The translations under genes and the position numbers were made by a program. A stretch of DNA of 64,000 nt from Paenibacillus sp. ACRRY (GTDB taxonomy: Bacteria; Bacillota; Bacilli; Paenibacillales; Paenibacillaceae), in assembly GCF_022346995.1 (NCBI RefSeq), contig NZ_JAKRNM010000004.1, positions 186,001 to 250,000 of the forward strand, written 5' to 3'. Below the pieces are notes generated by a model, which was not told where the DNA came from, did no database searches, and saw only the letters and a program-made list of their open reading frames with translations. The first letter of the stretch is position 1; every line of letters starts with the position of its first letter. This document shows positions 8,634 to 17,779 of the stretch, one piece after another.

Positions 8634-11600
8634 ATGATGCGAAAAATGAGAAGGACAGCGCAATTAGCCATAGTTGCATTGCTTCTAAGCAATGCTCTTC
8701 CAGTTGCTGCACAGAGTCGGAATTCAGTAGAGCAGGTACTACCTTCATCTAATATATCTTCGGATATTAATGTTACTAACCCACTAAATGATTCCATGAA
8801 TAAAGCTGTGACCATGGGCTTCATCAAGGGAGATCCGGATGGAAACCTTCGGACAACCCATCCAATTACCCGTCAGGAACTGGCGGTTGTTCTTGCAAAG
8901 GCTCTGGGACTGACAACGAGTAAGACCATTTCTTCTCCTTTTGCAGATGTGAAATCGGATAGCTGGTCAGCTCCTTATATTCAAGCGGTGAAGCATGCGG
9001 GCCTTCTACAGGGAGATGCAGCAGGACACTTCAGACCACAAGCGCAGATCACCGGGCAAGAACTAGTAGCTGTTTTGGTGCGAGCCACAGCCTTTGCCAA
9101 ACAGGAAACGGAGGAAGACTCTGTTCCACAAGAGTGGAACGGAACAAGTTCTTGGGCTGCACCTTACGTCCAGACGGCTGTAAAGGCAGATCTGTTCAGT
9201 GAGTATCCAGGAGAAACCAAAGTTAAACAAGGACTCATTCGTGGCGAAGCGGTGAGCATGATTCTGTCGGCTATGTTCCCGGAAAATCGCCTATCTGTTA
9301 TTCAACAACTCCAAGGCAATCAGGTCCAGATCAACGGAGTAAAGTATCATATCTCTGACAACGTGGCGGGACTTTTGAATGATCGTAACAGGACTGTACT
9401 GGATCAAGCTGGAATACAGTTCAAGAGCCAAGATCATTATCTTACCGAAATCAATGCTTTGGAAATTAGAAAAGGCGGAGAAGCTGCACATACAGATGAG
9501 GCAGAATTCAGCCGTAATCTGTTATTGAATGGCGGGGACACCACACTTGATGGTAATCTGACGATTAAAGCAGACTTCACCTCGGTGCAAGGAATTACAA
9601 TTAAAGGTAAGCTGACAATAGCTCCGGAGATGGAGCATGATTTTCACGCCAAAAATGTAAAAGTGGAAGATTCTGTTTGGGTACAGGGCGGGGACAGTAA
9701 TACTGTTGTATTTGAAGACTCAGCTCTAGAAAACGTGAATGTGGATAAAAGTGATGTGCATGTGTCCCTGGCAGGAAGTACCCATGCTCAAGAAATTAGC
9801 GTCCAGTCAGACAGTAGAATTGATATTGAGCAGACAGCTACTCTTCCGCTGTTGAATATCATTGAAGGTGCAAGCAGAGTGGAACTTCAAGGAACTGTTG
9901 ATACCGTTTCTCTAAATACGTCTAAGTCCATGCAGCTTAACGGAAATGTGACTGTGCAGCAGCTCACGGTAGATGGGACAGGACCGATCAGTATTAATGC
10001 TGCAGGCACCATCCAGCAACTCCAGGTAAATAATCCCGCTGCACAGATCAATGTATCGGGAAATGTGAAGGTGGCTGAGGTCAATTTGGCAGCTGGAGTA
10101 CCAACTTCTGCGGTTAGTGGAGGTACAGGGATGGCTTCTTCCAACACTGCATCGCCATCATCATCAGGTGGAACAGGGGGAAGTGAGACTCCTGTTGCTG
10201 CCAATCGTGCACCTGAACTGCTGAAAGCATTTGAAACCCGCAAGTTCACGGCGAACGGACAAGGTGCCACTTTAAATCTAAATGGCTATGTAACTGATCC
10301 GGATGGTGACCCGTTAACGTATACCGTTGCTTCATCCAAGTCTTCCGTCGCTAAGGTAGTGCTTAGTGGGTCCAATCTCGAGATCACACCAATAGAACAT
10401 GGAACAGCTACAATAACCGTATCCTCTAATGATGGGCGAGGCAAAAGGTTAAGATCTACATTCGAGGTCAACGTGAATGCACCTCCTCTTGCATCTCCTA
10501 TCCCTGATCAGGAGCTTGTTGCCGAGTCAGGCACCAAGGAAGTGGATCTCATGGTTTATTTTATGGATGATGAGAAATATGAATCGGAGCTACTCTACAG
10601 CGTGACGAATAATGCCTCGGATATCGTAGACTCCGAAATCGTCGGAAGCAATTATGCAGAATCCGTACTGAGGTTAACGCCTAAGAAGGCAGGAGAAGTC
10701 GTTCTTAAAATAAGAGTCGATGATGGGCAAATTGCTGATGATGGAAGTACGGGTGCTACCGAGGTTGAGATGCGGGTTGTCGTTCTCCCACCGCTTAACC
10801 GTGCGCCTGTGGGGGAAGCTCCCTCGAATATGGACGTATACCTGGGCAATAACATCCCTATAGTAAAATTGAATGAACTATACACTGATCCAGACGGTGA
10901 CTCTCTGACGTATACGGCAACTTCATCCAATTCCGAGGGGGTTACTGTGGAGGAAGATGCAGGTGAGTTGAAGTTCACTGCTCTTCAATTAGGGACGTAT
11001 ACGATTTCTTATTCCGTTAATGACGGTAAAGGCGGAATAACAAGTGGAACATTTGATATCAATGTAGATCCTATCCCGAATTTGAATCCGGTAGGACAGC
11101 CACCTGGTTGGGTTACCGCATACTTAGGTTTCCTATCAGAGTCTATTCCTACTGTTAATTTAAATGATTATTATACAGATCCTGACGGTGACCCACTTAC
11201 ATTCAGCGCCATTTCATCTGATCCTGATGGGTTGATCGTTGAGGAGAATTCAGGGATACTTCGTTTCACTGCTCTGAAATTTGGAGAATACACCATTCAT
11301 TTTTCGGTGGAGGATGGCAAAGGCGGTTCCATTTCAACCGCATTTCAAGTAAGAGTTAATCCTAAGCCTAATGCTTCTCCAGTTCTTACTAGTAATCTAC
11401 CTGCTCAAACGTTGTTTCTGGGTAAGGAGGATACTGTCATTGATCTCTCACAATATTTTAGTGATCCAGACGGAGATGCGTTAGAGTTTCAAACACCACT
11501 TGACTTCAATAATTTCCTCATCGCTGAGTTGAATATTCAGGAAAACAAGCTGATCATTCATCCCAAGCAAGTTGGTAAATTTCAAGCTACCATCCAAGCA

Positions 11601-12974
11601 AGAGATGTTTATGGAAAAGAGGCGACAGCCTCTATTGATATTCAGGTTATTGAGTCCGGAAGTTTCGGTGCCATCCCTGATCAAACAATAACTTGGCCTT
11701 GGTCTACTTTGGATATAGACCTTACTCCGTATTTGCTGAATTTTGACATCGGTACTTTAACGGTGGATGCTGCTTCTACAGACGTAAATATTGCGACAGT
11801 GTCGGCGAATGGAGCACAGGTTTCGGTTAATCCAGTAGCAGAAGGACAAGCTACGGTAACACTAACCGTATATGATCTTGCAGGTCGAAAAGAACAGACC
11901 TCTTTTAACGTAACGGTACAAGCCGAGCCGTCAGTCAATAACTCTGTACCTGAGGTAGTAAGTAGTATTTACGAACAAGTATTAACGCCGAATGTAACAA
12001 ATGCACGCACCTATGACCTGAGTCAATTGTTCAGTGATCCGGATGGAGATGTGCTGCAATATACAATTAGCAGCAGCTCAGCCGAAGCAGTGGATGCGAG
12101 CATTAACGGCAATCAACTAACAATTAAGCCTGGAACAGGGAATACAGTAGCTCCTTTAACCATAACAGCGAAAGATGGAAAAGGTGGGCAGGTTGAATAC
12201 TCCTTCAATGTCCGGACTGCTTCTCTGGTGAACGGTGGGGTCATACAGATTAATACAAAATCCGGAGTTCAGGATGCTTTGACCTATTCAACCTCAAGTC
12301 TGTTCCCGGGTCAAACAAGTTTCAAAGTCTACAGTGGTACGCCAGATTCAACGTTCACAGGGCCGGATACCATGAATACGAATCGAATCCCAATAACAGT
12401 ATCTCCGTTGAACTACTGGATTATTGGAAATGATGGTAGAGCTGTGGTAGTTCAAGTGAATTCGCTGCCTCAAGGAACGCCAGAGCTATTTTTCTCTCAA
12501 TACGTTGATGCAGGAGATGGGCGCGGTGTTGTGCAACTGTATTACACAGGTGATGGAGATCCATCACATAAAGCAACTGGATACCAAGTAGAAGTTTATA
12601 AGTGGATGAAAAAAACATCAACGATGCAAGTGACGCCTTACGGTGTATTGGATGTGATTCCAGGCGTACCTTATATCTATATCGATACTATATTCTATGA
12701 CTTCTTTGATATTACCAATGCTTCTTACTATAACGATGAATTAGCTCTCTATAATCCGAATGAATATAACGTAGTAGCTCTCGTTCTCAAAAAGGACGGC
12801 CGAATTGTAGATGTATTGGGTGATCCAGCTTCTCATGATCAGTTCATGCCTGCCGGCGGGACATTTATCCGCAAACGTGGGATATACACGGGTTCACAGC
12901 AGTTTTCATTGACAGGGGAATGGAATGAGTTTCCGAAAGGAACCCTTCAATTTGTTCCTTTTCACACTCCATAG
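8634..12974 (+). CDS. giant SLH-domain surface protein, paralogue of the preceding gene
   Basis: This 1446-residue secreted protein has the same plan as its upstream neighbour. It has a signal peptide (residues 1-26, ending VAAQ), three SLH repeats at about 50-95, 105-150 and 170-216, a beta-helical-looking stretch of short repeats (about 290-480), and a Ser/Gly linker near 500-520. Roughly eight Ig/cadherin-like modules follow, five of which carry the acidic loop DPDGD near bases 10291, 10887, 11178, 11464 and 12035. The C-terminal domain from about base 12480 (FFSQYVDAGDGRGVVQLYY) resembles the lamin-tail-like end of the first protein. A site (AAGGGGAAAC) precedes the start. The two genes form an operon ending in a strong terminator. 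The likely role is a long surface stalk or adhesin. Confidence 0.87.
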   Translation: MMRKMRRTAQLAIVALLLSNALPVAAQSRNSVEQVLPSSNISSDINVTNPLNDSMNKAVTMGFIKGDPDGNLRTTHPITRQELAVVLAKALGLTTSKTISSPFADVKSDSWSAPYIQAVKHAGLLQGDAAGHFRPQAQITGQELVAVLVRATAFAKQETEEDSVPQEWNGTSSWAAPYVQTAVKADLFSEYPGETKVKQGLIRGEAVSMILSAMFPENRLSVIQQLQGNQVQINGVKYHISDNVAGLLNDRNRTVLDQAGIQFKSQDHYLTEINALEIRKGGEAAHTDEAEFSRNLLLNGGDTTLDGNLTIKADFTSVQGITIKGKLTIAPEMEHDFHAKNVKVEDSVWVQGGDSNTVVFEDSALENVNVDKSDVHVSLAGSTHAQEISVQSDSRIDIEQTATLPLLNIIEGASRVELQGTVDTVSLNTSKSMQLNGNVTVQQLTVDGTGPISINAAGTIQQLQVNNPAAQINVSGNVKVAEVNLAAGVPTSAVSGGTGMASSNTASPSSSGGTGGSETPVAANRAPELLKAFETRKFTANGQGATLNLNGYVTDPDGDPLTYTVASSKSSVAKVVLSGSNLEITPIEHGTATITVSSNDGRGKRLRSTFEVNVNAPPLASPIPDQELVAESGTKEVDLMVYFMDDEKYESELLYSVTNNASDIVDSEIVGSNYAESVLRLTPKKAGEVVLKIRVDDGQIADDGSTGATEVEMRVVVLPPLNRAPVGEAPSNMDVYLGNNIPIVKLNELYTDPDGDSLTYTATSSNSEGVTVEEDAGELKFTALQLGTYTISYSVNDGKGGITSGTFDINVDPIPNLNPVGQPPGWVTAYLGFLSESIPTVNLNDYYTDPDGDPLTFSAISSDPDGLIVEENSGILRFTALKFGEYTIHFSVEDGKGGSISTAFQVRVNPKPNASPVLTSNLPAQTLFLGKEDTVIDLSQYFSDPDGDALEFQTPLDFNNFLIAELNIQENKLIIHPKQVGKFQATIQARDVYGKEATASIDIQVIESGSFGAIPDQTITWPWSTLDIDLTPYLLNFDIGTLTVDAASTDVNIATVSANGAQVSVNPVAEGQATVTLTVYDLAGRKEQTSFNVTVQAEPSVNNSVPEVVSSIYEQVLTPNVTNARTYDLSQLFSDPDGDVLQYTISSSSAEAVDASINGNQLTIKPGTGNTVAPLTITAKDGKGGQVEYSFNVRTASLVNGGVIQINTKSGVQDALTYSTSSLFPGQTSFKVYSGTPDSTFTGPDTMNTNRIPITVSPLNYWIIGNDGRAVVVQVNSLPQGTPELFFSQYVDAGDGRGVVQLYYTGDGDPSHKATGYQVEVYKWMKKTSTMQVTPYGVLDVIPGVPYIYIDTIFYDFFDITNASYYNDELALYNPNEYNVVALVLKKDGRIVDVLGDPASHDQFMPAGGTFIRKRGIYTGSQQFSLTGEWNEFPKGTLQFVPFHTP

Positions 12975-13026
12975 GTTAATGAACTAAAGGCATCTTTTGA
13001 TATGAAACCTTGTAATAAAGTAGGCC

Positions 13027-13068
13027 GACCTCCATGCTCTTGAAATGAGTATGGAGGTCTTATTTATT
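13027..13068 (+). terminator. terminator of the SLH operon
   Basis: GACCTCCATGCTC (13027-13039) pairs with GAGTATGGAGGTC (13047-13059) in a 13-bp stem, followed by a T-rich tail. The convergent reductase gene ends soon after. Confidence 0.9.
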
Positions 13069-13101
13069 TCTACTGGAAAAGGATCATGCCGGAGTTGAAT
13101 T

Positions 13102-14100
13102 TTATCTTGGGTCAGGAATTCGTATAACAAGATTGCCAAACTGCTCTCCCTTTTCCATCCGTTTGAACGCTTTCGCTGTGTCCTGTAGCGCATACACTCT
13201 ATCGACTACAGGATTTATATTATGATGTTCCACCCATTGCAGCATCTGGACAAACTCTTCATGGCTTCCCATGGAAGTACCGATCAGGCTAACTTGAGGG
13301 AAGAAGATGGATCGGATCGGAATATTCAGATCATCTCCGGAGCTTGCGCCATACATTACGATTCGGCCACCGGGTCGGATAATATCAAAATATTGGGGGA
13401 AAAGGGCTTGTCCGATGCTATCCAAAATCAGATCCACAGGGTCAAGTTCGTTATGCTGACTCCAATCCTCATGACTGCCAAATGCTTGTAAAGCTCCCAA
13501 TCGAATGGCTTCCTTTCGCTTCATTTCGCTCCTTGAAGTTACGGTTACCTTGGCTCCGGCTGATACCGCCATGAGAAGAGCATAGGTGGCTACACCACCT
13601 CCAATGCCGGGAATCAGAACATGTTCTCCCTGCTGAAGACCACCACGGGTGAATAACGCACGGTAGGCCGTCAATGCCGATAGGGATAATACCCCTGCTT
13701 CCTCCCAAGTTAGATGAGATGGTTTCGGTAATGCATTTTCGGCAGGGATGGTAATATACTGTGCAAGTGTTCCATCCGTTGGTCCACCTATGATCTCAGG
13801 TACAATCGGCACATCTGATGCATACTTCCAACCGAGAGTTGGATGAATAATGACTTCTTCACCTACAGAAGGGTGTACAACTCCTTCGCCAGTTTCTACT
13901 ATTATACCAGCCCCATCGGAGCCTGGAATAAGCGGAGCGTTATAGGTTGTCCGACCTGCCATGATGAAGAGATCGCGATGGTTAAGACCGGCGGATTTTA
14001 ACTGAATTTTGACTTCGCCGAACCCTGGTGCTCGACTTGTGAATGATGTATATTGGAGCCCCCTGAGGCCACTTCGGCCTGCATGTATAATAGCTTTCAT
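13102..14100 (-). CDS. zinc-free medium-chain dehydrogenase/reductase (quinone-oxidoreductase type)
   Basis: This 332-residue cytosolic NAD(P)H-dependent oxidoreductase belongs to the MDR superfamily. The N-terminal GroES-like half contains GLNHRDLFIMAG and PLIPGSDGAG. The Rossmann half carries the nucleotide motif GIGGGVATYALLMAV and a basic segment (TVTSRSEMKR) that favours NADPH. The four-Cys structural zinc lobe of alcohol dehydrogenases is absent, which fits quinone oxidoreductase or enoyl reductase relatives. I chose the ATG at 14100, behind GGGAGGAG; twelve extra upstream codons lack a site. It is divergent from a LysR-type gene that probably controls it. Confidence 0.85.
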   Translation of the reverse strand: MKAIIHAGRSGLRGLQYTSFTSRAPGFGEVKIQLKSAGLNHRDLFIMAGRTTYNAPLIPGSDGAGIIVETGEGVVHPSVGEEVIIHPTLGWKYASDVPIVPEIIGGPTDGTLAQYITIPAENALPKPSHLTWEEAGVLSLSALTAYRALFTRGGLQQGEHVLIPGIGGGVATYALLMAVSAGAKVTVTSRSEMKRKEAIRLGALQAFGSHEDWSQHNELDPVDLILDSIGQALFPQYFDIIRPGGRIVMYGASSGDDLNIPIRSIFFPQVSLIGTSMGSHEEFVQMLQWVEHHNINPVVDRVYALQDTAKAFKRMEKGEQFGNLVIRIPDPR

Positions 14101-14235
14101 AATGTTACTCCTCCCTTGGATGTAATTAAAGGTCATGATTGAACCTCATTGTACAGTTGGGGTGGTTTCACGTAAAATGAACAGAATTGAATGTGGGTAT
14201 CAATAAAAACAATAGCTAGCAAGCAGGTGATTATC

Positions 14236-15117
14236 GTGGATGCAGGAGATTTGAAAATATTTCGGACAGTTGCTCGGGAGGGAAGTATTAGTAAAGCAGC
14301 ATTGGCACTGAATTATGTGCAGTCCAATGTTACAACGCGGATCAGGCAGCTGGAAAGTCAACTTCAAGTTCCCCTTTTTCATCGCACGAACCGGGGAATG
14401 GTACTTACGCCTGCTGGAGATCATTTGCTCGAGTATGCGGATAAAATACTGGATTTGCTGCATGAAGCAGAATTGTCGACTCAAACAGGAAGTAAACCTG
14501 CAGGAAAGCTTCGTTTAGGTTCCATTGAGACAGCGGCCTCCAGCTTCCTTGCTCCATTCCTAGCTAAATACCATTCCTGTTATCCAGAGGTACAGACTTC
14601 ACTTGTCACAGGAGGGACCCATGAGCTGAATCAGAGAGTCATGCAGCATGATCTGCAAGGCGCCTTAGTCTATGGGCCAGTCGATCATCCTGAACTGAAC
14701 TATATCAAGGTGTTTGATGAAGAACTGGTTCTGATTGCGGAACCCGGCTTGCATCAGATGCCCGAAGTATTAGATAAACCGATGTTGTTCTTTGAGATCG
14801 GCTGTACGCACAGAACTCAAGCTGAAGCTTTTCTACATAGTCGTGGGGTCCATACGCTCAATGTAATGGAATTTGGTACACTGAACACGATCCTAAGTGG
14901 TGTATCTGCCGGAATAGGGGTATCTTTACTCCCGCGATCTTCGGTTGTTCAAGCCGAATTGAGAGGAGAGGTTTCAGTGATAGCTTTGCCAGAGCCATAC
15001 TGCAGGTTGGAAGTGGGACTTGTACATGCCCGAAGTGAACATCTATCGGCCGCATTACGTGGCTTGCTGGAGATGATGACTACCAGGCCAGAAACAAAGA
15101 AGGAAAATGAGATTTAA
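14236..15117 (+). CDS. LysR-type transcriptional regulator
   Basis: This 293-residue regulator has an N-terminal winged helix-turn-helix (LKIFRTVAREGSISKAAL and YVQSNVTTRIRQLE), followed by a two-lobed effector domain. I prefer the GTG at 14236, giving MDAGDLKIF, because it matches the usual LysR N terminus and has AGGTGA upstream; the frame remains open to 14191. It is divergent from the medium-chain reductase, with the likely shared operator between them. The inducer is unknown. The reductase is the obvious target. Confidence 0.88.
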   Translation: MDAGDLKIFRTVAREGSISKAALALNYVQSNVTTRIRQLESQLQVPLFHRTNRGMVLTPAGDHLLEYADKILDLLHEAELSTQTGSKPAGKLRLGSIETAASSFLAPFLAKYHSCYPEVQTSLVTGGTHELNQRVMQHDLQGALVYGPVDHPELNYIKVFDEELVLIAEPGLHQMPEVLDKPMLFFEIGCTHRTQAEAFLHSRGVHTLNVMEFGTLNTILSGVSAGIGVSLLPRSSVVQAELRGEVSVIALPEPYCRLEVGLVHARSEHLSAALRGLLEMMTTRPETKKENEI

Positions 15118-15200
15118 TTTAGCAAACTAAATTGCACTGAGCACTGTTATTAATCGTGAGAGACAAAACTCAAATTTTTATGATAGTAAAGTGAGGTTCA

Positions 15201-15887
15201 ATGATGAGCTTGTTGATCATACCCAAACTAATCTGTGCAGCAATCATTGCTCTACCAGGTTATCTTCCTGTTCCCAATCAAGAACGAACTGTATTGGCAG
15301 AGATCAGAGAAAATCAACAAGACATTACATTACGCGCGGCAACCAAATCTGTTCAAGGGATGTACTCTGGAATTACAGTCACGTGGAATAACCAAACGGA
15401 ATTATTTCCATGGGAAAACATCAGCGAACCAGCTTATTACCCGGAAGTGGTTACCGCCAATATAGATGGCGAAGGTCAGGACGAAGTAATCATTATACTT
15501 ACGACTGGAAAAGGTACTGGGGTGCGGGCCTCAGCCATTCATGTGTTACAGGAGGACTGGACTGAAATACCTGTCGGGGATGCAATAGCAAAAGCTCGAA
15601 ATGTCTTGTCTTCGGAGTATAAGGAACACGAGGCAACGGTTGAATACACGGTGAACATTGCAGGTAAAGAGTATATCTATTCTTATCCTTTTGAAGATGC
15701 GGAAATGTGGTTTGATGAGGCAACCATTGGTCGTATTCTCAGGTACAGGGTTCAGGAAAACAAGCTGATTGCCGAAATGCCGGTGCAAGTTTCTCTGGGT
15801 ACATATACAGGTACGATTGAAGTTGAATACAGGGAGTACAATGGTGAATTGCTTCCCTCAGAAGTCAGTTATATTGAGGACCTCTAG
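15201..15887 (+). CDS. uncharacterised exported or membrane-associated protein
   Basis: This is a 228-residue protein that I do not recognise. Residues about 3-20 are hydrophobic (LLIIPKLICAAIIALPG) and may be a signal peptide. The rest is beta-rich and contains VTANIDGEGQDEVIIILTTG, an FG-GAP/VCBS-like acidic loop often used to bind calcium. GAGGT lies just ahead; ATG codons at 15201 and 15204 both fit, the second with better spacing. It is followed by a SUKH gene on the same strand, but a weak hairpin lies between them. Confidence 0.7.
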   Translation: MMSLLIIPKLICAAIIALPGYLPVPNQERTVLAEIRENQQDITLRAATKSVQGMYSGITVTWNNQTELFPWENISEPAYYPEVVTANIDGEGQDEVIIILTTGKGTGVRASAIHVLQEDWTEIPVGDAIAKARNVLSSEYKEHEATVEYTVNIAGKEYIYSYPFEDAEMWFDEATIGRILRYRVQENKLIAEMPVQVSLGTYTGTIEVEYREYNGELLPSEVSYIEDL

Positions 15888-15928
15888 TCAGTAACTATGC
15901 TCATATTGAGGCCATTTGGAGGTCTTTA
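15876..15928 (+). terminator. weak terminator-like hairpin
   Basis: GAGGACCTC (15876-15884) can pair with GAGGTCTTT (15919-15927) with two G-U pairs around a 34-base loop, followed by TATCTTA. The long loop makes this a weak candidate. Confidence 0.35.
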
Positions 15929-15952
15929 TCTTACTTATTAAGGAGGGTTTTC

Positions 15953-16426
15953 ATGGAATCAAAGGCATTGGAACCGATTCGAACTCTTTTGGATCAGGCA
16001 TATCAGACGGTAATGGGGAGGAGCTGTACACCGGAATCGGAGGAGGCGATTGTTGATTTTGAGAAAAAACACAACGTTACTCTTCCCGAGTCATACCGGG
16101 ACCTTTTGCTGTACTATGGTGCCTGCCACTTCGGTGATCCTGCGCTCTATTCCGTACAGGAATTGGACTGGGCATACCCTGCTTTTGTGGAGGCGTACCA
16201 AGAATATAAGAGAGAGTATGACCTGTCTGAAGACCTGAATCCGTTCCCGATTGGCGGCTTTGGAGAGGGAAGCATCGCTGTTCTGGAACGGAATTCGGGT
16301 AAAGTTCTGATGCTTATCCATGATCATGCAGGGGACCATCCATTTCAAGAGGTGGCGCCTCATTTTAACGGATTGATGGAGATGCTAGCTGAATCTGCGA
16401 TCTGGGTTCAGGAACAGATGAAGTAG
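15953..16426 (+). CDS. SMI1/KNR4 (SUKH) family protein
   Basis: This 157-residue cytosolic acidic protein has the SUKH fold. The N-terminal signature ESEEAIVDFEKKHNVTLPES is followed by YRDLLLYYGACHFGD, and a second conserved block lies at IGGFGEGSIAVLE. SUKH proteins are best known as immunity proteins against polymorphic toxins, but many solitary copies have unknown roles. The start follows AAGGAGGG. No toxin gene adjoins it, so it is either an orphan immunity gene or a housekeeping SUKH protein. Confidence 0.85.
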   Translation: MESKALEPIRTLLDQAYQTVMGRSCTPESEEAIVDFEKKHNVTLPESYRDLLLYYGACHFGDPALYSVQELDWAYPAFVEAYQEYKREYDLSEDLNPFPIGGFGEGSIAVLERNSGKVLMLIHDHAGDHPFQEVAPHFNGLMEMLAESAIWVQEQMK

Positions 16427-16431
16427 TTAAA

Positions 16432-17472
16432 CTAGGTGACAGATTGCTCTTGAATGTATTTGCGATAAAGGGCCGGTGTAATCTCTTCGAATTTTTTGAA
16501 GATTTTAATAAAGTACCCGGATTCGTTAAACCCCAGCTCATCACTGATCTGTGAGATCGGCATGTCGGTAACCTCCAGCAATTGCTTGGCCCATTTGATT
16601 TTGAGCTTGGCCAGATAGGTTGTGAAATTCTCCCCGGTCTCCTTGGCAAACAGTCTGCTGAAATAGCTTGGACTAAGGTGGCATAGATCTGCCATATGTT
16701 TCAATGTCACCTGCTCACTCTTATGACTGTGAATATATTCAAAAGCAGGCTGTAACGCAGGGCTGGTACATGCATTATCACTTGGACTGTTTTTGAGATA
16801 GGCATCCGCAATCGCATTGGTCATTTCCTTTTTGATGGATTCAATATTGCGAATGGAGTACCCGGGCAAGATCGTGGACAGATTAACGGATTCCTGGGAG
16901 CCGGAGGCCTTCTCGAACATCTCCACCAGCAAATTTTTATTGAGAGCTTCCTCTACAATATAGTTGCACAGCAGGGACAGCATGTTGGAGATTTTCACAA
17001 TCTCTTCATAGGTCATGACAGGCAACTGATCATAATCGTCCTGTAGTTCCTGCAGCTTGGCTTCATGCATGGGCACGTTTTTGGAAGAGACGATCTGTTC
17101 CAGATGGGTACCTTTGTCCGGATCTGCAAGTTTAACTTGCCCTGCCATCACGGCTCCAATGTATTTCCCGTCAATGGTGATGGGAATGGCGATATCAATA
17201 ATATTGAAATGACACAAATATACATAAGGTTCATTCACTCGAACCGCTTCCAGCCCGCCGCGCGAATCGCACTTCTGGCAGTAGGGAAGAAGTTCGGGAT
17301 CTTTGCGTACATTTTGGCAGAATGCTTGGCAGCTGCTGTGGCTTGTCACCGGAATGCCTTTGTAGTCGACGGTCAGGATGGCCAGTTTGGTTACATTAGC
17401 CAGTGAATCCTGTAGGCGCTTCCATTTATTTAGGTCGAGAATTTTATTGATGTGCAAGTATTCTTTAATCAA
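16432..17472 (-). CDS. PocR-domain AraC-family regulator, likely controls glycerol dehydrogenase operon
   Basis: This 346-residue regulator has two parts. The N-terminal PocR ligand-binding domain (about 8-175) contains AFCQNVRKDPELLPYCQKCD and HFNIIDIAIPITIDGKYIG, with the Cys cluster typical of the domain. The C-terminal AraC double helix-turn-helix (about 245-340) contains VTLKHMADLCHLSPSYFSRL and ISQISDELGFNESGYFIKIF. PocR domains sense small hydrocarbon derivatives such as propanediol. The gene is divergent from gldA-dhaK, 307 bases away, so glycerol, dihydroxyacetone or a related diol is the likely signal. AGGAGG precedes the start. Confidence 0.9.
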   Translation of the reverse strand: MIKEYLHINKILDLNKWKRLQDSLANVTKLAILTVDYKGIPVTSHSSCQAFCQNVRKDPELLPYCQKCDSRGGLEAVRVNEPYVYLCHFNIIDIAIPITIDGKYIGAVMAGQVKLADPDKGTHLEQIVSSKNVPMHEAKLQELQDDYDQLPVMTYEEIVKISNMLSLLCNYIVEEALNKNLLVEMFEKASGSQESVNLSTILPGYSIRNIESIKKEMTNAIADAYLKNSPSDNACTSPALQPAFEYIHSHKSEQVTLKHMADLCHLSPSYFSRLFAKETGENFTTYLAKLKIKWAKQLLEVTDMPISQISDELGFNESGYFIKIFKKFEEITPALYRKYIQEQSVT

Positions 17473-17779
17473 TGTGTGAACCTCCTTAGCTAACCTAATT
17501 AACAGCTCTTAAGCGCTAAAAAGTTAGCAAGTTGTACATATTAGAATGGGATGCAAACGGGTAATGTAAGATGATGTCAACATTCAACCATCCAATGACA
17601 ATAACATACCATGATTTCAGAAAAAAGCAAAAAATTACGATTGGAAGTTATAATAATTTGTTATCAAAGTCCAATGTGTCTCTCGCATTCATGAGATATA
17701 TTTAGGTTAATTGTAAACCATTCAAATTTGATGCATTAACACGACCACCCTATTAACTATCTTTAGGAGGCATACCATT
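17473..17779. other. divergent promoter region of pocR-type regulator and gldA
   Basis: This 307-base AT-rich stretch must contain both promoters and the regulator's binding site. I see a partial palindrome TTAAGCGCTAA near 17509 and no other clear dyad. I cannot place the promoters with confidence. Confidence 0.5.

Noticed and set aside
17505..17520. cre-like TTAAGCGCTAA between the PocR regulator and gldA
   Set aside because: It fits only about 11 of 15 consensus positions, with the outer G and C missing.
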